Assembly: GCA_031835245.1 (NCBI GenBank)
Contig: JAVKOQ010000227.1
Coordinates: forward strand, 1 to 64,000
DNA length: 64,000 bases
Reading direction: 5' to 3'
Source of the DNA: Balamuthia mandrillaris
Taxonomy: Eukaryota > Discosea > Longamoebia > Balamuthiidae
The translations under genes and the position numbers were made by a program. This document shows, piece by piece, positions 14,461 through 25,484 of this stretch. The notes below the pieces were generated by a model. The model was not told the origin of the DNA. It was given only the letters and a program-made list of their open reading frames with translations, and did no database searches. How positions within the stretch are numbered: the stretch's first letter is position 1; the number at the start of each line of letters is the position of its first letter.

Positions 14461-14466
14461 AATAAA
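14461..14466 (+). terminator. AATAAA poly(A) signal of the nucleoporin gene
   Basis: The hexamer lies 37 nt after the nucleoporin stop and 6 nt before the last base of the RAD54B stop on the other strand. The nucleoporin 3' end therefore probably overlaps RAD54B coding sequence. Confidence 0.6.
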
Positions 14467-14471
14467 GTGTT

Positions 14472-17400
14472 TCAGACTACTCGTTTTCCTTTTCTATCCT
14501 CTTCCTCCATGTCTTCCTCTTCTATGCCCTCTTCCTCTCCCTCTTCTGCTTCCTCTTCCTCTGCTTCCTCTGCTTCCTCTTCCTCTTCATCTTCCTCCTT
14601 GCAAGCAATCCTTCTTCTTTTGGTGACGCATGCAGATGAACATGCCTCGGATTTAGACACTGGCGCGCTTTCCTTTGACACGCCTTTGTCCGTTGCCTCT
14701 CCTGAAACTTTCTCAAAGAGGAAACTTATAACATGGCCAACATGCTCGTCAGTGCCAGCTTGCTTGAGAACCGGGTCCTAACACAGTGTTGGGAATGTCA
14801 GTTTTTGCGCCAATGTTTAAAAGAACATCATACCAAGAATGTCGCTGGGTCCAGCTTGTGATTCCACAGGGCAACTGTTTCCATGCTAAGTTCTGCCACC
14901 TGTAACCAACCGCGGTAAGAAACCAAGAATGCAAAATAATGTAAAGGCAGGGTACCTTCCGCTTGCCAACGCGAGACCTACTCTTTTGAGTGTTGCTCTA
15001 TCAAAGATAAGGCACGTACATCAGCAAGAAGAGCAGAGAGAGAGAGAGAAAGAGAGAGAAAGAGAGTAGAGAAGGAGAGAAGCAGAGATGTCATACCATG
15101 CAATCACAACCAAACATCTCATGTGTATCACATATGGTGTCCTCGCAGTAGGAAAATATGTCCTTTAGTTCCTCTTTGGAGAAACGAGTTCGGGAAGCAT
15201 TGCCCGCAAGTCCAGCATCTACCACTGCTTCAGAAAGTCCTTCCTTTGCGAGTTGTCTTTGAAAGATTTTTTCTTCGTTGCATGACCATTAGTCAATGAT
15301 CAATAAGAATGAGACTCATCTGCTTCCTACCTTCGATGGTTCCTGTGCTAATCACCGTGGCAAGATATGATAAAAAGACACGATAAAGGGAAACATTGGA
15401 ATAGAAAGAAAGCAAATTGAACAAGCTAAAACAACAACAACAACAACAAAAAAAAGGATACGACAATAATCGATAGATCCAAACTTTTCTCTTTTGTCCG
15501 AAGCGCCATACTCGCCCCATAGCCTGTTGATCGTTTGCAGGGTTCCTGTAAAATGTGATGAGTAGGAAATACAATGACTTTGTTACCAGCCAATTCATAC
15601 CAATCTGGGTCGAATAAAACCATCCTGTTGGCACCAACAAGATTAAAACCGACGTTACCAGCTTTGCTGCTGAGCAAGAACACAACTAGAAGCACATTAG
15701 AATGGATTCAGCTTGGGCAAGGAGTTGACGAAAGTACAGTAATCACTCGTTTGATCGTTAAACAAATCTATCAGTTTCTGGCGTGCCTCATTTGGAGTCT
15801 TTCCGTCCATTCGCAAGTAATTCCATTTGTTGTGGATGCACATCTTCTCTAAAACATTCAAGGTCTTGTGATGTGAAACGAAGTCAATATGATGACTTGA
15901 CTAGAAAAAGAATAACTAAGGCAAAGTACTTGTGTAAAATTGGAAACAATGACCACTCGGTCAGATGTAGCATCCTTAAGAGTATGAAGCAAACTATCAA
16001 CGGCATGGACTTTGCCCGAGTGGACTTTTTGATAAGCTTCAGGATTGAAATCAGAGGGGAAAAGTTCTAAGGCCTTATCAAATCCGTTTTGATTTTCTTC
16101 ATTCCTTTGGCCCTTTGAGGAAATTGTTGTTAAAAAAACAAACAAACAAACAAACAGCAAGGAACCAATTAAAAAAAACACAACAAAACTACCCACATAC
16201 CTCACAGTATTTGTAAATCAATTCGGGATGATTACAAAGCTTGCGTAAAGACATAATACAAGACAATGCAAGTGCAGATTTCTCAGAGCGCAGGACAGCA
16301 CTCACAGCGTTCGATCGCAAAAAATGCTTGTACAACACGGCTTGTAAAGGGGAAAGGCGGCAAAATACTATTTCTTCCACTATAGGCAAGTGAGAAAAAA
16401 ACCTCTGCGCCTAATTTGAATGGGGATACTCGCCTCGGGGAGGAAGCATTGTCTGCAAAAGTGCTTTTGTCCTCCGAATTATAAATTGTTCAGTGCGCTC
16501 CATGAGCTTAAGAAGGAGAAGAAGAGAGGAAAGATATTAGCCAGTTACAAAATTGCTTCCATGCAAGTGGGGTGAAAGTACAGCTTTTGAACGGCTTTCA
16601 GATTCCAGCTTTTGCTCAGGTGTTGCAGAGGAATCACGGCCTGTAAGAATGGGTCCCACGAATACGTCTTTGAATTTGCGGTAATCCATAAACCCTGGGT
16701 TACAAAAGTTGACCATTGCAAAGAATTCATCCAAATCATTCTATGTGAAACATAAATTGCCCGTTAATGCAATGGAGGTTAGGTACAAGGCTTGGTTTGA
16801 AACCTGAATCGGTGTTCCCGTGATAATAATCCGCCTCCTTGTGGGCAAAGAGCTAAGGGCCTTTGTTATCTTTGCACCGGAGTTCTTTAACCGGTGCCCC
16901 TAAAACTAACGTGGTAAGACACTCAAAATAAATAAATGGCAGTAGAAGAGAACCTCATCGCAAATGACAAGGTCAACTTTATCAGCAGTAGAGGTGACTA
17001 TGTCTTCGTGGTTGATGCGAAACTGGTCATAGGAAATGATTAAGAGCGGAGAATGTGGGGAATTATAAAATGTTTTGAGCTTTGTTCCGTTTTCTGGATC
17101 AGCTTGCCCGATAGTAATTGGGACCAAACGGGCTGACCCAAGCCATTTTACTACTTCGTCTCTCCAATTCTACAATCATAAACAAACAAAAACAAAAACA
17201 AAAAGAATGAATTCATGTTGTAAGCCGGAACACAAAAATAACTTGGTACTCTTACCTTGGTCAAAGATGTGGGAGTAACCACTATTGCTTTTTTAGTAAC
17301 AGGCGTACCATAGGGTCCTTGCTTTAAGAGGGTCCAGATAAGAGTGAGTGCTTGAAGCGTTTTACCCAGTCCCCTGATTCCACGGGTTAGAAGCCAATAG

Positions 17401-18640
17401 CAAGGATAAGATCAGAGAATAAACAAACATTTCGTCTGCAAGAATACACCCTAACCCTGCTCCACGGTTGCCCATGACGCAGTCATACATAAACCGCACT
17501 CCTTCAATCTGGTGAGGCTGTAACACACTGCATGGATGTGAGTTGCAGTGGCAGCCTTCGATAAAGGAAAGAGGGAGACGTACTTTCCTAAATATGGGTC
17601 TACAACTACTGCAACGAGCTCACGACCACTGGATATAGCAAAAATGAGTTGACAAAAAGTAGTCATAGAGAGCATAGAAAACGAGATATTCTTACCAAGA
17701 ATCAGCAGCAGTGCTGGGCTTATATAATACTATTGCACCTTCAGTGTCCGGAGAATGCTTTGCTTGCTTTGGCAACTTGGGTGCTTGTCGTCCATTAAAG
17801 TGGCGCTTGAACTTGGCTTGAGGTGTGGCCAGCGGGTTACGAGGCGCGGAGACTGCTCGTGAATATGTAAGGGTTAAGCTAGCAACGAAAAGTGCAATAC
17901 AACAAACCATTAGTTGTGCTATCCTCAACGAACACAGCACCGCTCGTGTACGTGTCAGAAGCCAACTCCTCCAGTATCTTCATAACGTTAAAAACCATAT
18001 CCTTTCAACAAACGACCAGAACAAGACAAAGGCGAACGACCAGAAGAATAGAAACAAAAAGCGGTACGAGAAGGTAGTGAACCAACATACCTCCATCTCT
18101 TTGCCCGAGAAGCTTAGTGTGTTCCCATTCTGCAGCTCCGAGAGGGTCTTTTCACTGTAGGACACGGTCCGGCCAATTTCCTTGTCTTGCATGTCCTTCA
18201 GTGTTGCACGGTTTCCGTCCCTTATAATAAGAATACCTGGTGATGGAGAAAAGCATATTCGTCAAAAGAACTCTCCTATGAAGTAACTTCTTTCAACAAG
18301 CACAAGTACCGTCATTCTTGGGTTTGTTCTTCGTTTTAGCTTTGGCCAAAGGATACCACATCACCCGGAAGAAGCGCGGCGCTTGGTGTGTCGGCTCGCT
18401 GGCCACAGGAATCACCTTCTCAACACAAGGGGACTTGAAGCCTTTGCTGGATTTTGTCTTGGCACCGTTCGTTCCACTTGAAGTGGTTGGGTTCTGCGGT
18501 TTCGGAGCAACTGCAGCAGGCTCCGAAACCGCCTGTTCTTTCTTCTCACCATTTTTTGGTGGTGAAGCACTGGGGTCCTTTCGTTGGACCAACGGGCTCA
18601 CAAAACGTTTTCTCTGTGAAGGAGCGTTGCTACGTCGCAT
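14472..18640 (-). CDS. RAD54B: RAD54B-like Snf2 recombination translocase
   Basis: Rad54 proteins translocate on duplex DNA and aid Rad51 in homologous recombination. The N-terminus [13 protein letters not shown] is the shared Rad54/RAD54B start. The next exons ([46 protein letters not shown]) match the N-terminal domain of RAD54B, not RAD54. Then come [10 protein letters not shown], a GLGKT-type Walker A across exons near 17.37-17.5 kb, ICDE (motif II), [70 protein letters not shown] and [20 protein letters not shown]. Downstream of GCDCM an intron (donor at about 15095) joins [17 protein letters not shown] and then [20 protein letters not shown], matching the RAD54B C-terminus, followed by a basic patch and a Glu-rich tail. 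A tempting in-frame stop at 15091-15093 lies inside that intron. Confidence 0.9.
15034..15070 (-). repeat. (GA)n-rich microsatellite in RAD54B intron
   Basis: AG-rich on plus, hence CT in the RAD54B sense strand, inside the intron that follows the GCDCM exon. Confidence 0.9.
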
Positions 18641-18868
18641 TCTTGTCGGTCTGTGGCCTGTATGCAACACAACAAGACTTGCAGTTGGTATCTACTCCAC
18701 CCGTTTAAAATTCTTTCTAAGAATTTTTTCAAATTTTTGTCGACAAGTAGCGTTCGCGCCAAAACAAAAAAAAAAAAAAAAGAAGGAGCAAAGCACCAAA
18801 AAAAAAAAAAAGACAGCCTCGCCTACTACTCGTTGTGTCAAAGCCAGATTAGCCGTCGGATCTTCGCC
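18641..18868. promoter_or_regulatory. Bidirectional promoter, RAD54B / ICE2-like
   Basis: Only 228 bp separate the two ATGs, so both promoters must lie here. It contains a TTTAAAATT stretch near 18706 and two long A runs (about 18767-18782 and 18799-18811). No clear TATA box for either gene. Confidence 0.55.
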
Positions 18869-20220
18869 ATGCTCCTCTGTGACAGTATAGTGGATCTTAT
18901 CATCCAAACGTTCTTGTTTACGCTCCCGTTGGTTGTGTTGCCCGTGGCGTTGGCGTGGAGCTTTCACTTGACCCTGCGGTTATCTTTGATCTTTTGTTTG
19001 TTTCATGCCATTGTAGCGTTGATCAAACGGCTCATTCCCAGCCTCATGGTTAATGTGGTGCGTACTTTTTTTACTATTTAAGCAAACTTATTCTAAGGCT
19101 ATGGTTATAGAAACCATTATTGTGGCTCTTGGAAGGTCTTACACTCTTTGCCTTGTTGTTTTTTGTTCAACCGTACCTTCCACTCTGGTTGGAAATCGCA
19201 TACCATTATTCCTTGTATTATGCTGGTACTTTTTGTTTTGAACTTGAATGTCCATAGGGAACTTATATTTTAAAAAGGTCCTGCTGTATTATTGCTTGAG
19301 TCAGTTCAAGTTGTTTGTATTGTGGCATTATTTAATCAAGCTATAAGAAGTAAAATAGAAGAAAACCCTACTTTGATAAAGGTAAACTTTTATCCATTTT
19401 TTAAAAATTTGCTGTTATTTAAATATTGATTTTATTTTTAGTCTGTATTAAGTGCTATTACTTTAACTTGCTTTATTGTTGCTATTTATTGGGTAATAAT
19501 ACTTTTTCAAAGTGAACTTAGTATAGCATTTGCAAGGTATTGACTGGTCATTTGTTTCATTTTAAAAACAACATATTTAAATTTATTCTAACTATCACAT
19601 TAGTTATTTATCAGTAACTTGTACTATCTTAATAGTTTTAATTATTTTAAACATTTGTATTGAAGAAGGAATTATTTCAGATATTGCTATTATAAGTTTG
19701 TTTGTTATTTATACTACACGAAATGCTGCTTTAACAAATATAGCAACAATAGCTCCTTTTGAGTTTGATTCTAGGTAAATTATTTTTATATTTTTCATAT
19801 ATTTTTATTTGATTATTAACTTTATTTTTTAAAAAGTTATTTGTATACTTTAAACTTTATTGTTTCTATTTTATTGGCTATTATAACAATTTTCAGTTTA
19901 CCTTTTACAATATCTTTATTATGGGAAAGTGACCAGGTTTGTTTTTATTTATGATAAGCAAAGTAAATATTTACTAATAATATTAATTTTAGGATATTGT
20001 ATTAAGTGATTCAACGACTTTTTCAACTTATTTTAACATTAGTAAACAATTACATTATTATGGAATTGTGTTTATTATAATATATACACATTTAATATTA
20101 ATGTCAACCAACAATATTGGATCAATTGCATTAAGTTGGTATATTATTCAAACTATTATATGTGTTAGTTTATATACACTTTTTTTGTTTAAAAGTTCTG
20201 AACATATTCATAAAGATTAA
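18869..20220 (+). CDS. ICE2-family multi-pass ER membrane protein
   Basis: Yeast ICE2 is an ER membrane protein needed for cortical ER inheritance and phospholipid balance. Seven exons give about 385 aa: 18869-19061, 19136-19225, 19278-19381, 19442-19536, 19604-19774, 19837-19936, 19993-20220. All edges are GT-AG and phases agree. The protein is almost all hydrophobic, with about eight or nine membrane spans. Family marks I recall from yeast ICE2 are present in order: FFVQPYLPLW (yeast VVQPW), a conserved Glu helix LLLESVQVVCIV followed by FNQAIRSK, an IISDIAIISLFVIYTTRN segment, and near the end HYYGIVFIIIYTHLILMS, where YTHLIL is identical to yeast. Exons 1-2 have ordinary base composition, while exons 3-7 are extremely AT-rich. 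The gene is head-to-head with RAD54B. The family call rests on spaced motifs, not an alignment program. Confidence 0.75.
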
Positions 20221-21180
20221 TATTTATTTATTTCATTTTAAAATAAATAGTATAAATACTTTTTTTGTTTTTTGTTAGCTTAGATTAATAATACAAAAAA
20301 GTATTAAAAAGTGACCAGGATCAAGAATAGGCTTTTAATGAAAGGAAAGTGATATAAAAGAGTGTGCATATATGTGTGTTCTTGTTCTAAGAGAAAAAAA
20401 AAGAGAAAATAAAGAAAGAAACAAACAAAATGAATAAAAAAAAACCAAGCAAATGAAACCATACATCAGTAATAAAGAAGGAAAGTTTTTCAATGCCAAG
20501 AGAGAAATTTACAGGAAATCACAAGAAGTTAACATGGACTAGGTATTGACATAAAGAAAAAATGCAACACTAAGACAAATGTACAATTTTGATTTATAAA
20601 AAATATATATTTAAATCAAAAGTTTATAGATAACTCATAATTATGCTGTACATAATAAATAGGAATGTAGTTATCTCCTTCACTATTAATAAAGGGCTTA
20701 TATTGTAAAGGACAAATCCAATATAATAAGTTAGAGCCCAGGAGTTCTTTGATATTATATTTTACACCTTGATCAAAGTTACAATCTTGGTTTTGTCCCT
20801 GCAAATAAAATAATTATAAGATTTGGTGGAAGTGAAAAAGTCAAATACGTACCTTACAACAATGATGTTCTATGTGTGTTCTATTGTGAAGAATTAAGCG
20901 CACATGAAAGAAAAACATAGAACCCAGAGTAAATGACTGAACCAAAGCACCGATACTACTCAAGCAAAATAAAATTAAATGGGTAATTTCCTTGGCGTTG
21001 TGGTGTTGTAACAGTTGAATACTAAATGGTAAGAGCCCAATGCGGGCAGTAAGGAAACATAAGGTTGCAATACAGCCAAAAAAGCCAAGACAAAGAGCTT
21101 GGAAAAAGAATTTGTGATTATAGAATCCTACACAGTTGTTTATCCAAAAGCTGGTGAAAGTCATTAGTTGCTTGGAAGAG
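19260..21180. other. AT-rich compositional island
   Basis: From mid-ICE2 to mid-DHHC gene the sequence becomes strikingly AT-rich in exons, introns and spacer alike. The last ICE2 exon (19993-20220) is visibly dominated by A and T, whereas flanking genes are near balanced. The change begins inside intron 2 of the ICE2 gene and fades around the DHHC motif exon. The 395-bp spacer between the two stop codons (20221-20615) holds no other gene that I can see. Confidence 0.8.
20242..20247 (+). terminator. AATAAA poly(A) signal of the ICE2-like gene
   Basis: The hexamer lies 22 nt after the ICE2 stop codon. Confidence 0.5.
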
Positions 21181-22002
21181 GAACCTTTTGATACACAAAC
21201 TTACCAATGGTGGTCCATTTTTAATGTACACCGATTGCATCGTCTGTGGCAGGTAAAGCATGGAAGTTAGAGCTTTGAGAGTAGGTGAACTCTGTACAGT
21301 GTGATACATACTTGCAGTGATGTGTCCTAACGGGCTTATAAACCCTACATATGCTGCAATAAGGCCATTCTGTTTCTGCTTCCACACGTTCACAATCAGG
21401 CGGTTCTCTGACCTCCACTGGTTCCGTGGTTTCTGCATTGGCAACATGTTCGTATTGATTGTGGAGCAAGGGTTGAGCTTCGCAGGCCTCCAGTTCACTT
21501 TCACTGTATGTGTTTGGTCCGTCCTTTTGCATGAAGCCTGTCACCATCTGTGCGGGTGCTGCTGGTTCTGCCTTTGAGATCGTGGCAGGAGGAAGGGCAG
21601 AAGGAGGCGGTTCGTCTGTCAAGTTAGTGGCGGAGCTGCCTTGTGCTTCTTTTTGGGCTTTCTTCTTGCGCTGGCTAATGTTGCTAACGAAAACATGAGG
21701 GCGGTGCTGTCGGAGGAGGGTAGAAGAGGGAGTGGCCATTTAGTTTTTCTCTCTGCCAACGGGAGTACAAAGCAGCGTACGGTTAATCAAACCTTCCACT
21801 TGGGCGAAGGGTGACCAGGCTTCGTGAAAACGGCCCGTAGATAACAGGATAGGAACCACAAGACGTAGACGCCCACCAAGCAAAAGGCGGTAATGCTGCC
21901 GGGGCTCCTTGTGCCCCACATCGGGATTATGCACACTCCCACCACTGTGTAGACGTACAGCGTGCCCAAAAGAAAGGCTGCGGCTACGTGCTGTCGCCCC
22001 AT
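20616..22002 (-). CDS. DHHC-type protein S-palmitoyltransferase
   Basis: DHHC enzymes attach palmitate to cysteines of membrane proteins. The ATG at 22000-22002 gives MGRQHVAAAFLLGTLYVYTV, the first of two N-terminal spans, then TKPGHPSP. I infer a donor at CCCAA|gtgg and an acceptor before CAACATTAG, skipping an in-frame stop; a second ATG at 21739 is the alternative. A Pro/Ala/Glu-rich loop leads to the cysteine-rich domain [41 protein letters not shown], spread over three exons. The catalytic DHHC is intact; the usual following Pro-Trp is Phe-Trp. Two more spans follow, then a C-terminal block (KYNIKELLGSNLLYW) like the PaCCT region of this family, and the stop at 20616. The 3' exons lie in the AT-rich island. 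Confidence 0.88.
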
Positions 22003-22349
22003 TTTGGCGCACTCACTAACTCTTCTCCTTCTCTTGTTCCTTTTTTTCCTTTCCTTCCGTTGGTACCTGCAGTGACTTTCTCGCTTAAATTTCGGTGTGA
22101 AATGAGAGAGTCTCTTGCTGCTTCTCTCTCTTTCAAGCTCTCTCTTGCTCTCTCTCTCTCTCTCTCCCTCCCAAACAAATATGTTGTTAACACGTCTTTT
22201 TTTACTACTGCTTAGCATGAGCAGCCACAACGAGAGAGTTGAGGTGCACATGGGAGAGAAGGGAAGAGAAGGGAAAATGAACGGACGGATCATGGAAGCA
22301 TGCCGACAATACAAAAAAAAAAAGAAAGAAAGAAAGGAGGAGGAGGAGG
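22003..22349. promoter_or_regulatory. Spacer upstream of the DHHC gene with CT run
   Basis: This 347-bp gap holds the DHHC promoter/5' UTR and the LAMTOR3 3' UTR, both minus strand. A CT run at about 22138-22168 reads GA in the DHHC sense strand, opposite to the intronic repeats. A purine-rich GAAA/GGA tract lies at 22313-22350. Confidence 0.5.
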
Positions 22350-23421
22350 CTAGCTCATTTCTCGGTCCACCTGACTAACGGACTTACGCAGAGGCTGGAA
22401 CACCGTCTTCAGCTCGGGAACAAGGCCAAGAAGCAGCCCAGCGTTTGTGTTTTCCTCCCCAAGCATGGTGATGACGAGCGGAGCAAGGTTCAGTTGAAAC
22501 ACGAGAAGGTCTGAATAGAAGCTCAATAGCGTAGTGTTCTTTCCCATTTTGAGCTTGCCAGCCTTTTTAGTTGATCCACAAACAACCCACATCAGCCTAA
22601 GCATACATGATGGAGTAGACGAGTCGAAGGAAGAGAGCGGAAGCAGAGGAGAGAAGGAGAGGAATGAAGAATGGAGAGCAGAGAGCAGAGAGCAGAGAGC
22701 AGAGAGCAGAGAGCAGAGAGCAGAGAGCAGAGAGCAGAGAGCAGAGAGCAGAGAGCAGAGAGCAGAGAGCAGAGCAGAGAGCAGAGAGCAGAGAGCAGAG
22801 AGCAGAGAGCAGAGAGCAGAGAGCAGAGAGCAGAGAGCAGAGAGCAGAGAGCAGAGAGCAGAGCGCAGAGAGCAGAACGCAGAGAGCAGAGAAAGGCAGA
22901 GAGAGACGAAACGACAGAGAATGAGAGACTCCAGAAGAGCGAAAACGACAGTACCTGTTCAGTGGCAACGGAGAAGGTAGCAGCCAAGGCGCTTCCTGTC
23001 TTCTCGCGTTCTTCTGTTCGTGAAGCTGTTACCACAAGATGTGTTATGGAAGAGGAGAAAAAAAAAGGGCAAGTTAGGCGAGCCGAAAGGGGTTGAAGCA
23101 CACAATAACGGATAATGGCGACACACTCCACACGCAAAAGCACGTACCAGAGATAAGGGGCACGCCGTAGGTGTCCGTCACCAAGATGGCTTCCAAGCCT
23201 CCTATCCTGGAGAGGAAACGTTTGTTTGTCACCTGCCCACAAAAGTTTTACACAATGAACACATACCTCTCTAGCAGCTTGTCGCAAAAGCTTTGCAGGT
23301 CCTCTCCACTCTGTATTTTTTTAAAAAACAAACAAAAGAAAATAATCATCCGCAAAACACATTAGAAAAGTATCAAATACTCAAAAAGCCTTCCAGCTGT
23401 TATGCAAACCTCACGCATCAT
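22350..23421 (-). CDS. LAMTOR3: LAMTOR3/MP1 roadblock-fold Ragulator subunit
   Basis: LAMTOR3 (MP1) pairs with LAMTOR2 in the Ragulator complex that anchors Rag GTPases and MAPK/TORC1 signalling to lysosomes. Five small exons give about 135 aa, close to the usual 124. The pieces in order: MMRE (23421-23410), SGEDLQSFCDKLLER, IGGLEAILVTDTYGVPLIS, a TASRTEEREKTGSALAATFS-VATEQ exon, then AGKLKMGKNTTLLSFYSDLL, VFQLNLAPLVITMLGEENTN, AGLLLGLVPELKTVF. These line up block for block with animal LAMTOR3 (GLHAIVVSDRDGVPVI, STFALATDQ, VVQFNRLPLVVSF, NTGLI). The last intron (about 22568-22952) contains the 7-bp satellite. The tiny first exon is the least certain part. Confidence 0.87.
22674..22890 (-). 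repeat. 7-bp AGAGAGC satellite in a LAMTOR3 intron
   Basis: About 27 near-perfect copies of a GAGAGCA heptamer, with one short slipped unit near 22770, then decaying copies. All reading frames through it are open and give spurious Arg/Glu/Gln/Ala/Ser repeats. Shorter relatives lie at about 24780-24806 and 60437-60476. Confidence 0.95.
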
Positions 23422-24054
23422 TTTTGTTTTGTTTTTTGTTTCTTGGCAATGGTAAGTAAGACGGCTTAGGATGGCGAGAGGGACCACTTCAGCTGTGTGT
23501 GCTTTGGCAGAGTCTTCCTTCTCTCTTTCTTCCTGGCAAACAGAGTAACCTAATAGGATGTAATTAACTATAATAGGTACATGGCAAACAAAGAATTTTG
23601 TCAACAAGTTGGCAACACCTCGTTATCATCATTTCTTTTCCTTAGGAAAGCAAAGCCAAAGGGTAACAAACCTGGACTGAGGAAACTATGGAAAAGATGG
23701 AAAATAACAGCAAACAAATTGAGATGCTGTTTACAATTCTGGCAAGTTTATTCAATAAAAACAATAACAAAACGCAAAGGCATTGATATTTACCCTTTAT
23801 TTCATAGTCATAGCCTATTCTTCCTGCCTGTTGACTTGAGGAAACCTCTTGGCCTCTAACTTCTTCTTTTTTGCTTCTTTTATTCAGATGTTGTGCACAT
23901 GATGATATTAAAGTCTTTCATTTGTAATCCCAGGGACATTTGCAGTTGATGGGGCTTTGTTGTTGCTGCTGCTATTTCAAACAGATGAACAAGAAAAAAA
24001 TGTGAAAGAACAGAATGTGAAAGAATGGAGGAAAAAACGAGATGCAAGGTTTCT
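23422..24054. other. Spacer between LAMTOR3 start and PARP-finger gene stop
   Basis: Both neighbours are on the minus strand. The stretch is AT-leaning, has one weak 92-codon frame on plus (23581-23859) without recognisable features, and presumably holds the LAMTOR3 promoter and the 3' UTR of the next gene. Confidence 0.5.
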
Positions 24055-25303
24055 CTAACTGTCAAGTGCCAAGAGGGCAGTTATCATTTGGACATTGCTC
24101 ACATTGGCACGAAGGCTGTGCTTCTTGCACAGGGCCTGTAGCTCTGCTCTCTTCTTACTCTCCAAGGTTGCTCGCTTGTACTTGCTTTTACCTGTGATTT
24201 CTGTTTTCAACTTCTTTGTGGTGCTTCTTGTTGCCTTTTGTTTGCCATTATTCCCTTGCTCTCCTCCTCTTGTACTCCATTTTCTCTTTTTGCTGCTTCT
24301 TGTATCCACCTTCTCCTCTTCCTTTGCTTCCTCTTCCTCTTCCTCTTCCACCTCCTCTTCCTCTTCCTCTTCCACTTCCTCTTCCTCTTCCTCTTTCTCT
24401 TCCTCTTCTTCTTTTTCTTCTTGTTCAAAAATGTTGTTGCCCTTGGCGATTGCGGCATGTATGAATGCAGGGTCCACAACTTGAGGCTTCGGTCTTGCTT
24501 TCATGGCGTCCTTGTACTTCTTGGAGCTGCGACCAGCCTTCTGGCCATGCGATGTAACGCCATCTTTACCCAGCACAATGTGGGTGGGTTTGTTGCTCTT
24601 GTTTACTGCGGCCAGCACCAGGCCACCATGAGCCTCGATCGCTGACGCTAAGGTGTCCTTGGAACTACCCTCGAATATGCCCACAAAAATGCAACGCATT
24701 CCTGCTCAGGTTGCAACAGTCAGTAATGCATTGCGTTTGCTCTTACATGATAGAGCGAAAAGAGAGAGAGAAAGAGAGGAGGAGCAGAGAGCAGAAGAGC
24801 AGAGAGAGTGAGACTCCCTCAGAGGGGAACGAACCACGGAAGACCGGCACGGTTTGTTTCAGCAGGTCCTTGGTGACAGGAACACCAGTCAACTGCAGGA
24901 TCCTCTCCCTCTCAGCCCTGGGCAGCTCCCCCCAACCTATCATCTCATGGGGTATCTGCTTCTGTTTGACAAGCACGTCCTCCTCGGTCTTCTTATGATA
25001 AAGGCAGCCGAGGTGTACCGTCTCGGTCCAGTTTCCCACTATGGGTCCATAGTACTTCACCCACTCGTCCATACAATCATCCACCACGAGGTTGGCCAAG
25101 GAGTAGAGCGAGTTAGGTTCGATATCATTGTAGCACTGCATACACTGGAAACGCTGGTGGCCGCTGGCCCAGGCGTAACTGTCGTTCTGGTAGTAGATCG
25201 AATTTTCGTAGCGAACGGGACCTCGGTGAGGCAACCGGACCTGCTCTCCGTCCGAGTTGCGCCACCATCCCGATTGCCACTGGGCCTTTGTCATGGTTGG
25301 CAT
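24055..25303 (-). CDS. PARP-type zinc finger + BRCT + SAP protein without PARP catalytic domain
   Basis: Predicted nuclear DNA-damage or chromatin protein. Exon 1 (25303 to about 24838) encodes a PARP-type finger: CMQC at about residues 53-56 and a later VHLGC supply the Cys-x2-Cys and His-x2-Cys zinc ligands, and the trailing IPHEMIGWGELPRAERERIL matches the DGFxxL tail of this finger class. Exon 2 begins MRCIFVGIFEGSSKDTLASA, a BRCT domain (AIEAHGGLV, THIVLGKDG, VVDPAFIHAAI). A long Glu/Lys tract follows, then a basic region and a C-terminal SAP-like helix pair (RAELQALCKKHSLRANVS). The intron splits V-F-R in phase. No WGR, helical or ADP-ribosyltransferase domain follows; the stop is at 24055. 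PARP fingers bind DNA ends and nicks; the role here is inferred. Head-to-head with the next SAP gene. Confidence 0.8.
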
Positions 25304-25484
25304 TGGTAAACCTCTTCGGTGACGAGTGTGGAGCTTGTTTGTGTTAAAAAAAAAATAAAAAGGTTGGCTGGGGCAGTTTCTTCGGGGGATCGTACGATTC
25401 CGGCCAATTAATTAAAAAAAAGCCCGCCGATTCTACCCCTCAGGAACACTGGTTTGTACCCAATTTGAGCTATATTTGTTCACA

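Noticed and set aside
15091-15093. In-frame TGA as the RAD54B stop after GCDCM.
   Set aside because: A good GTATGA donor overlaps it, and the downstream exons match the RAD54B C-terminus in phase.
22671-23096. Long open frames on both strands of Arg-Glu-Gln-Ala-Ser repeats.
   Set aside because: They are readings of the 7-bp satellite, open in all frames, inside a LAMTOR3 intron.
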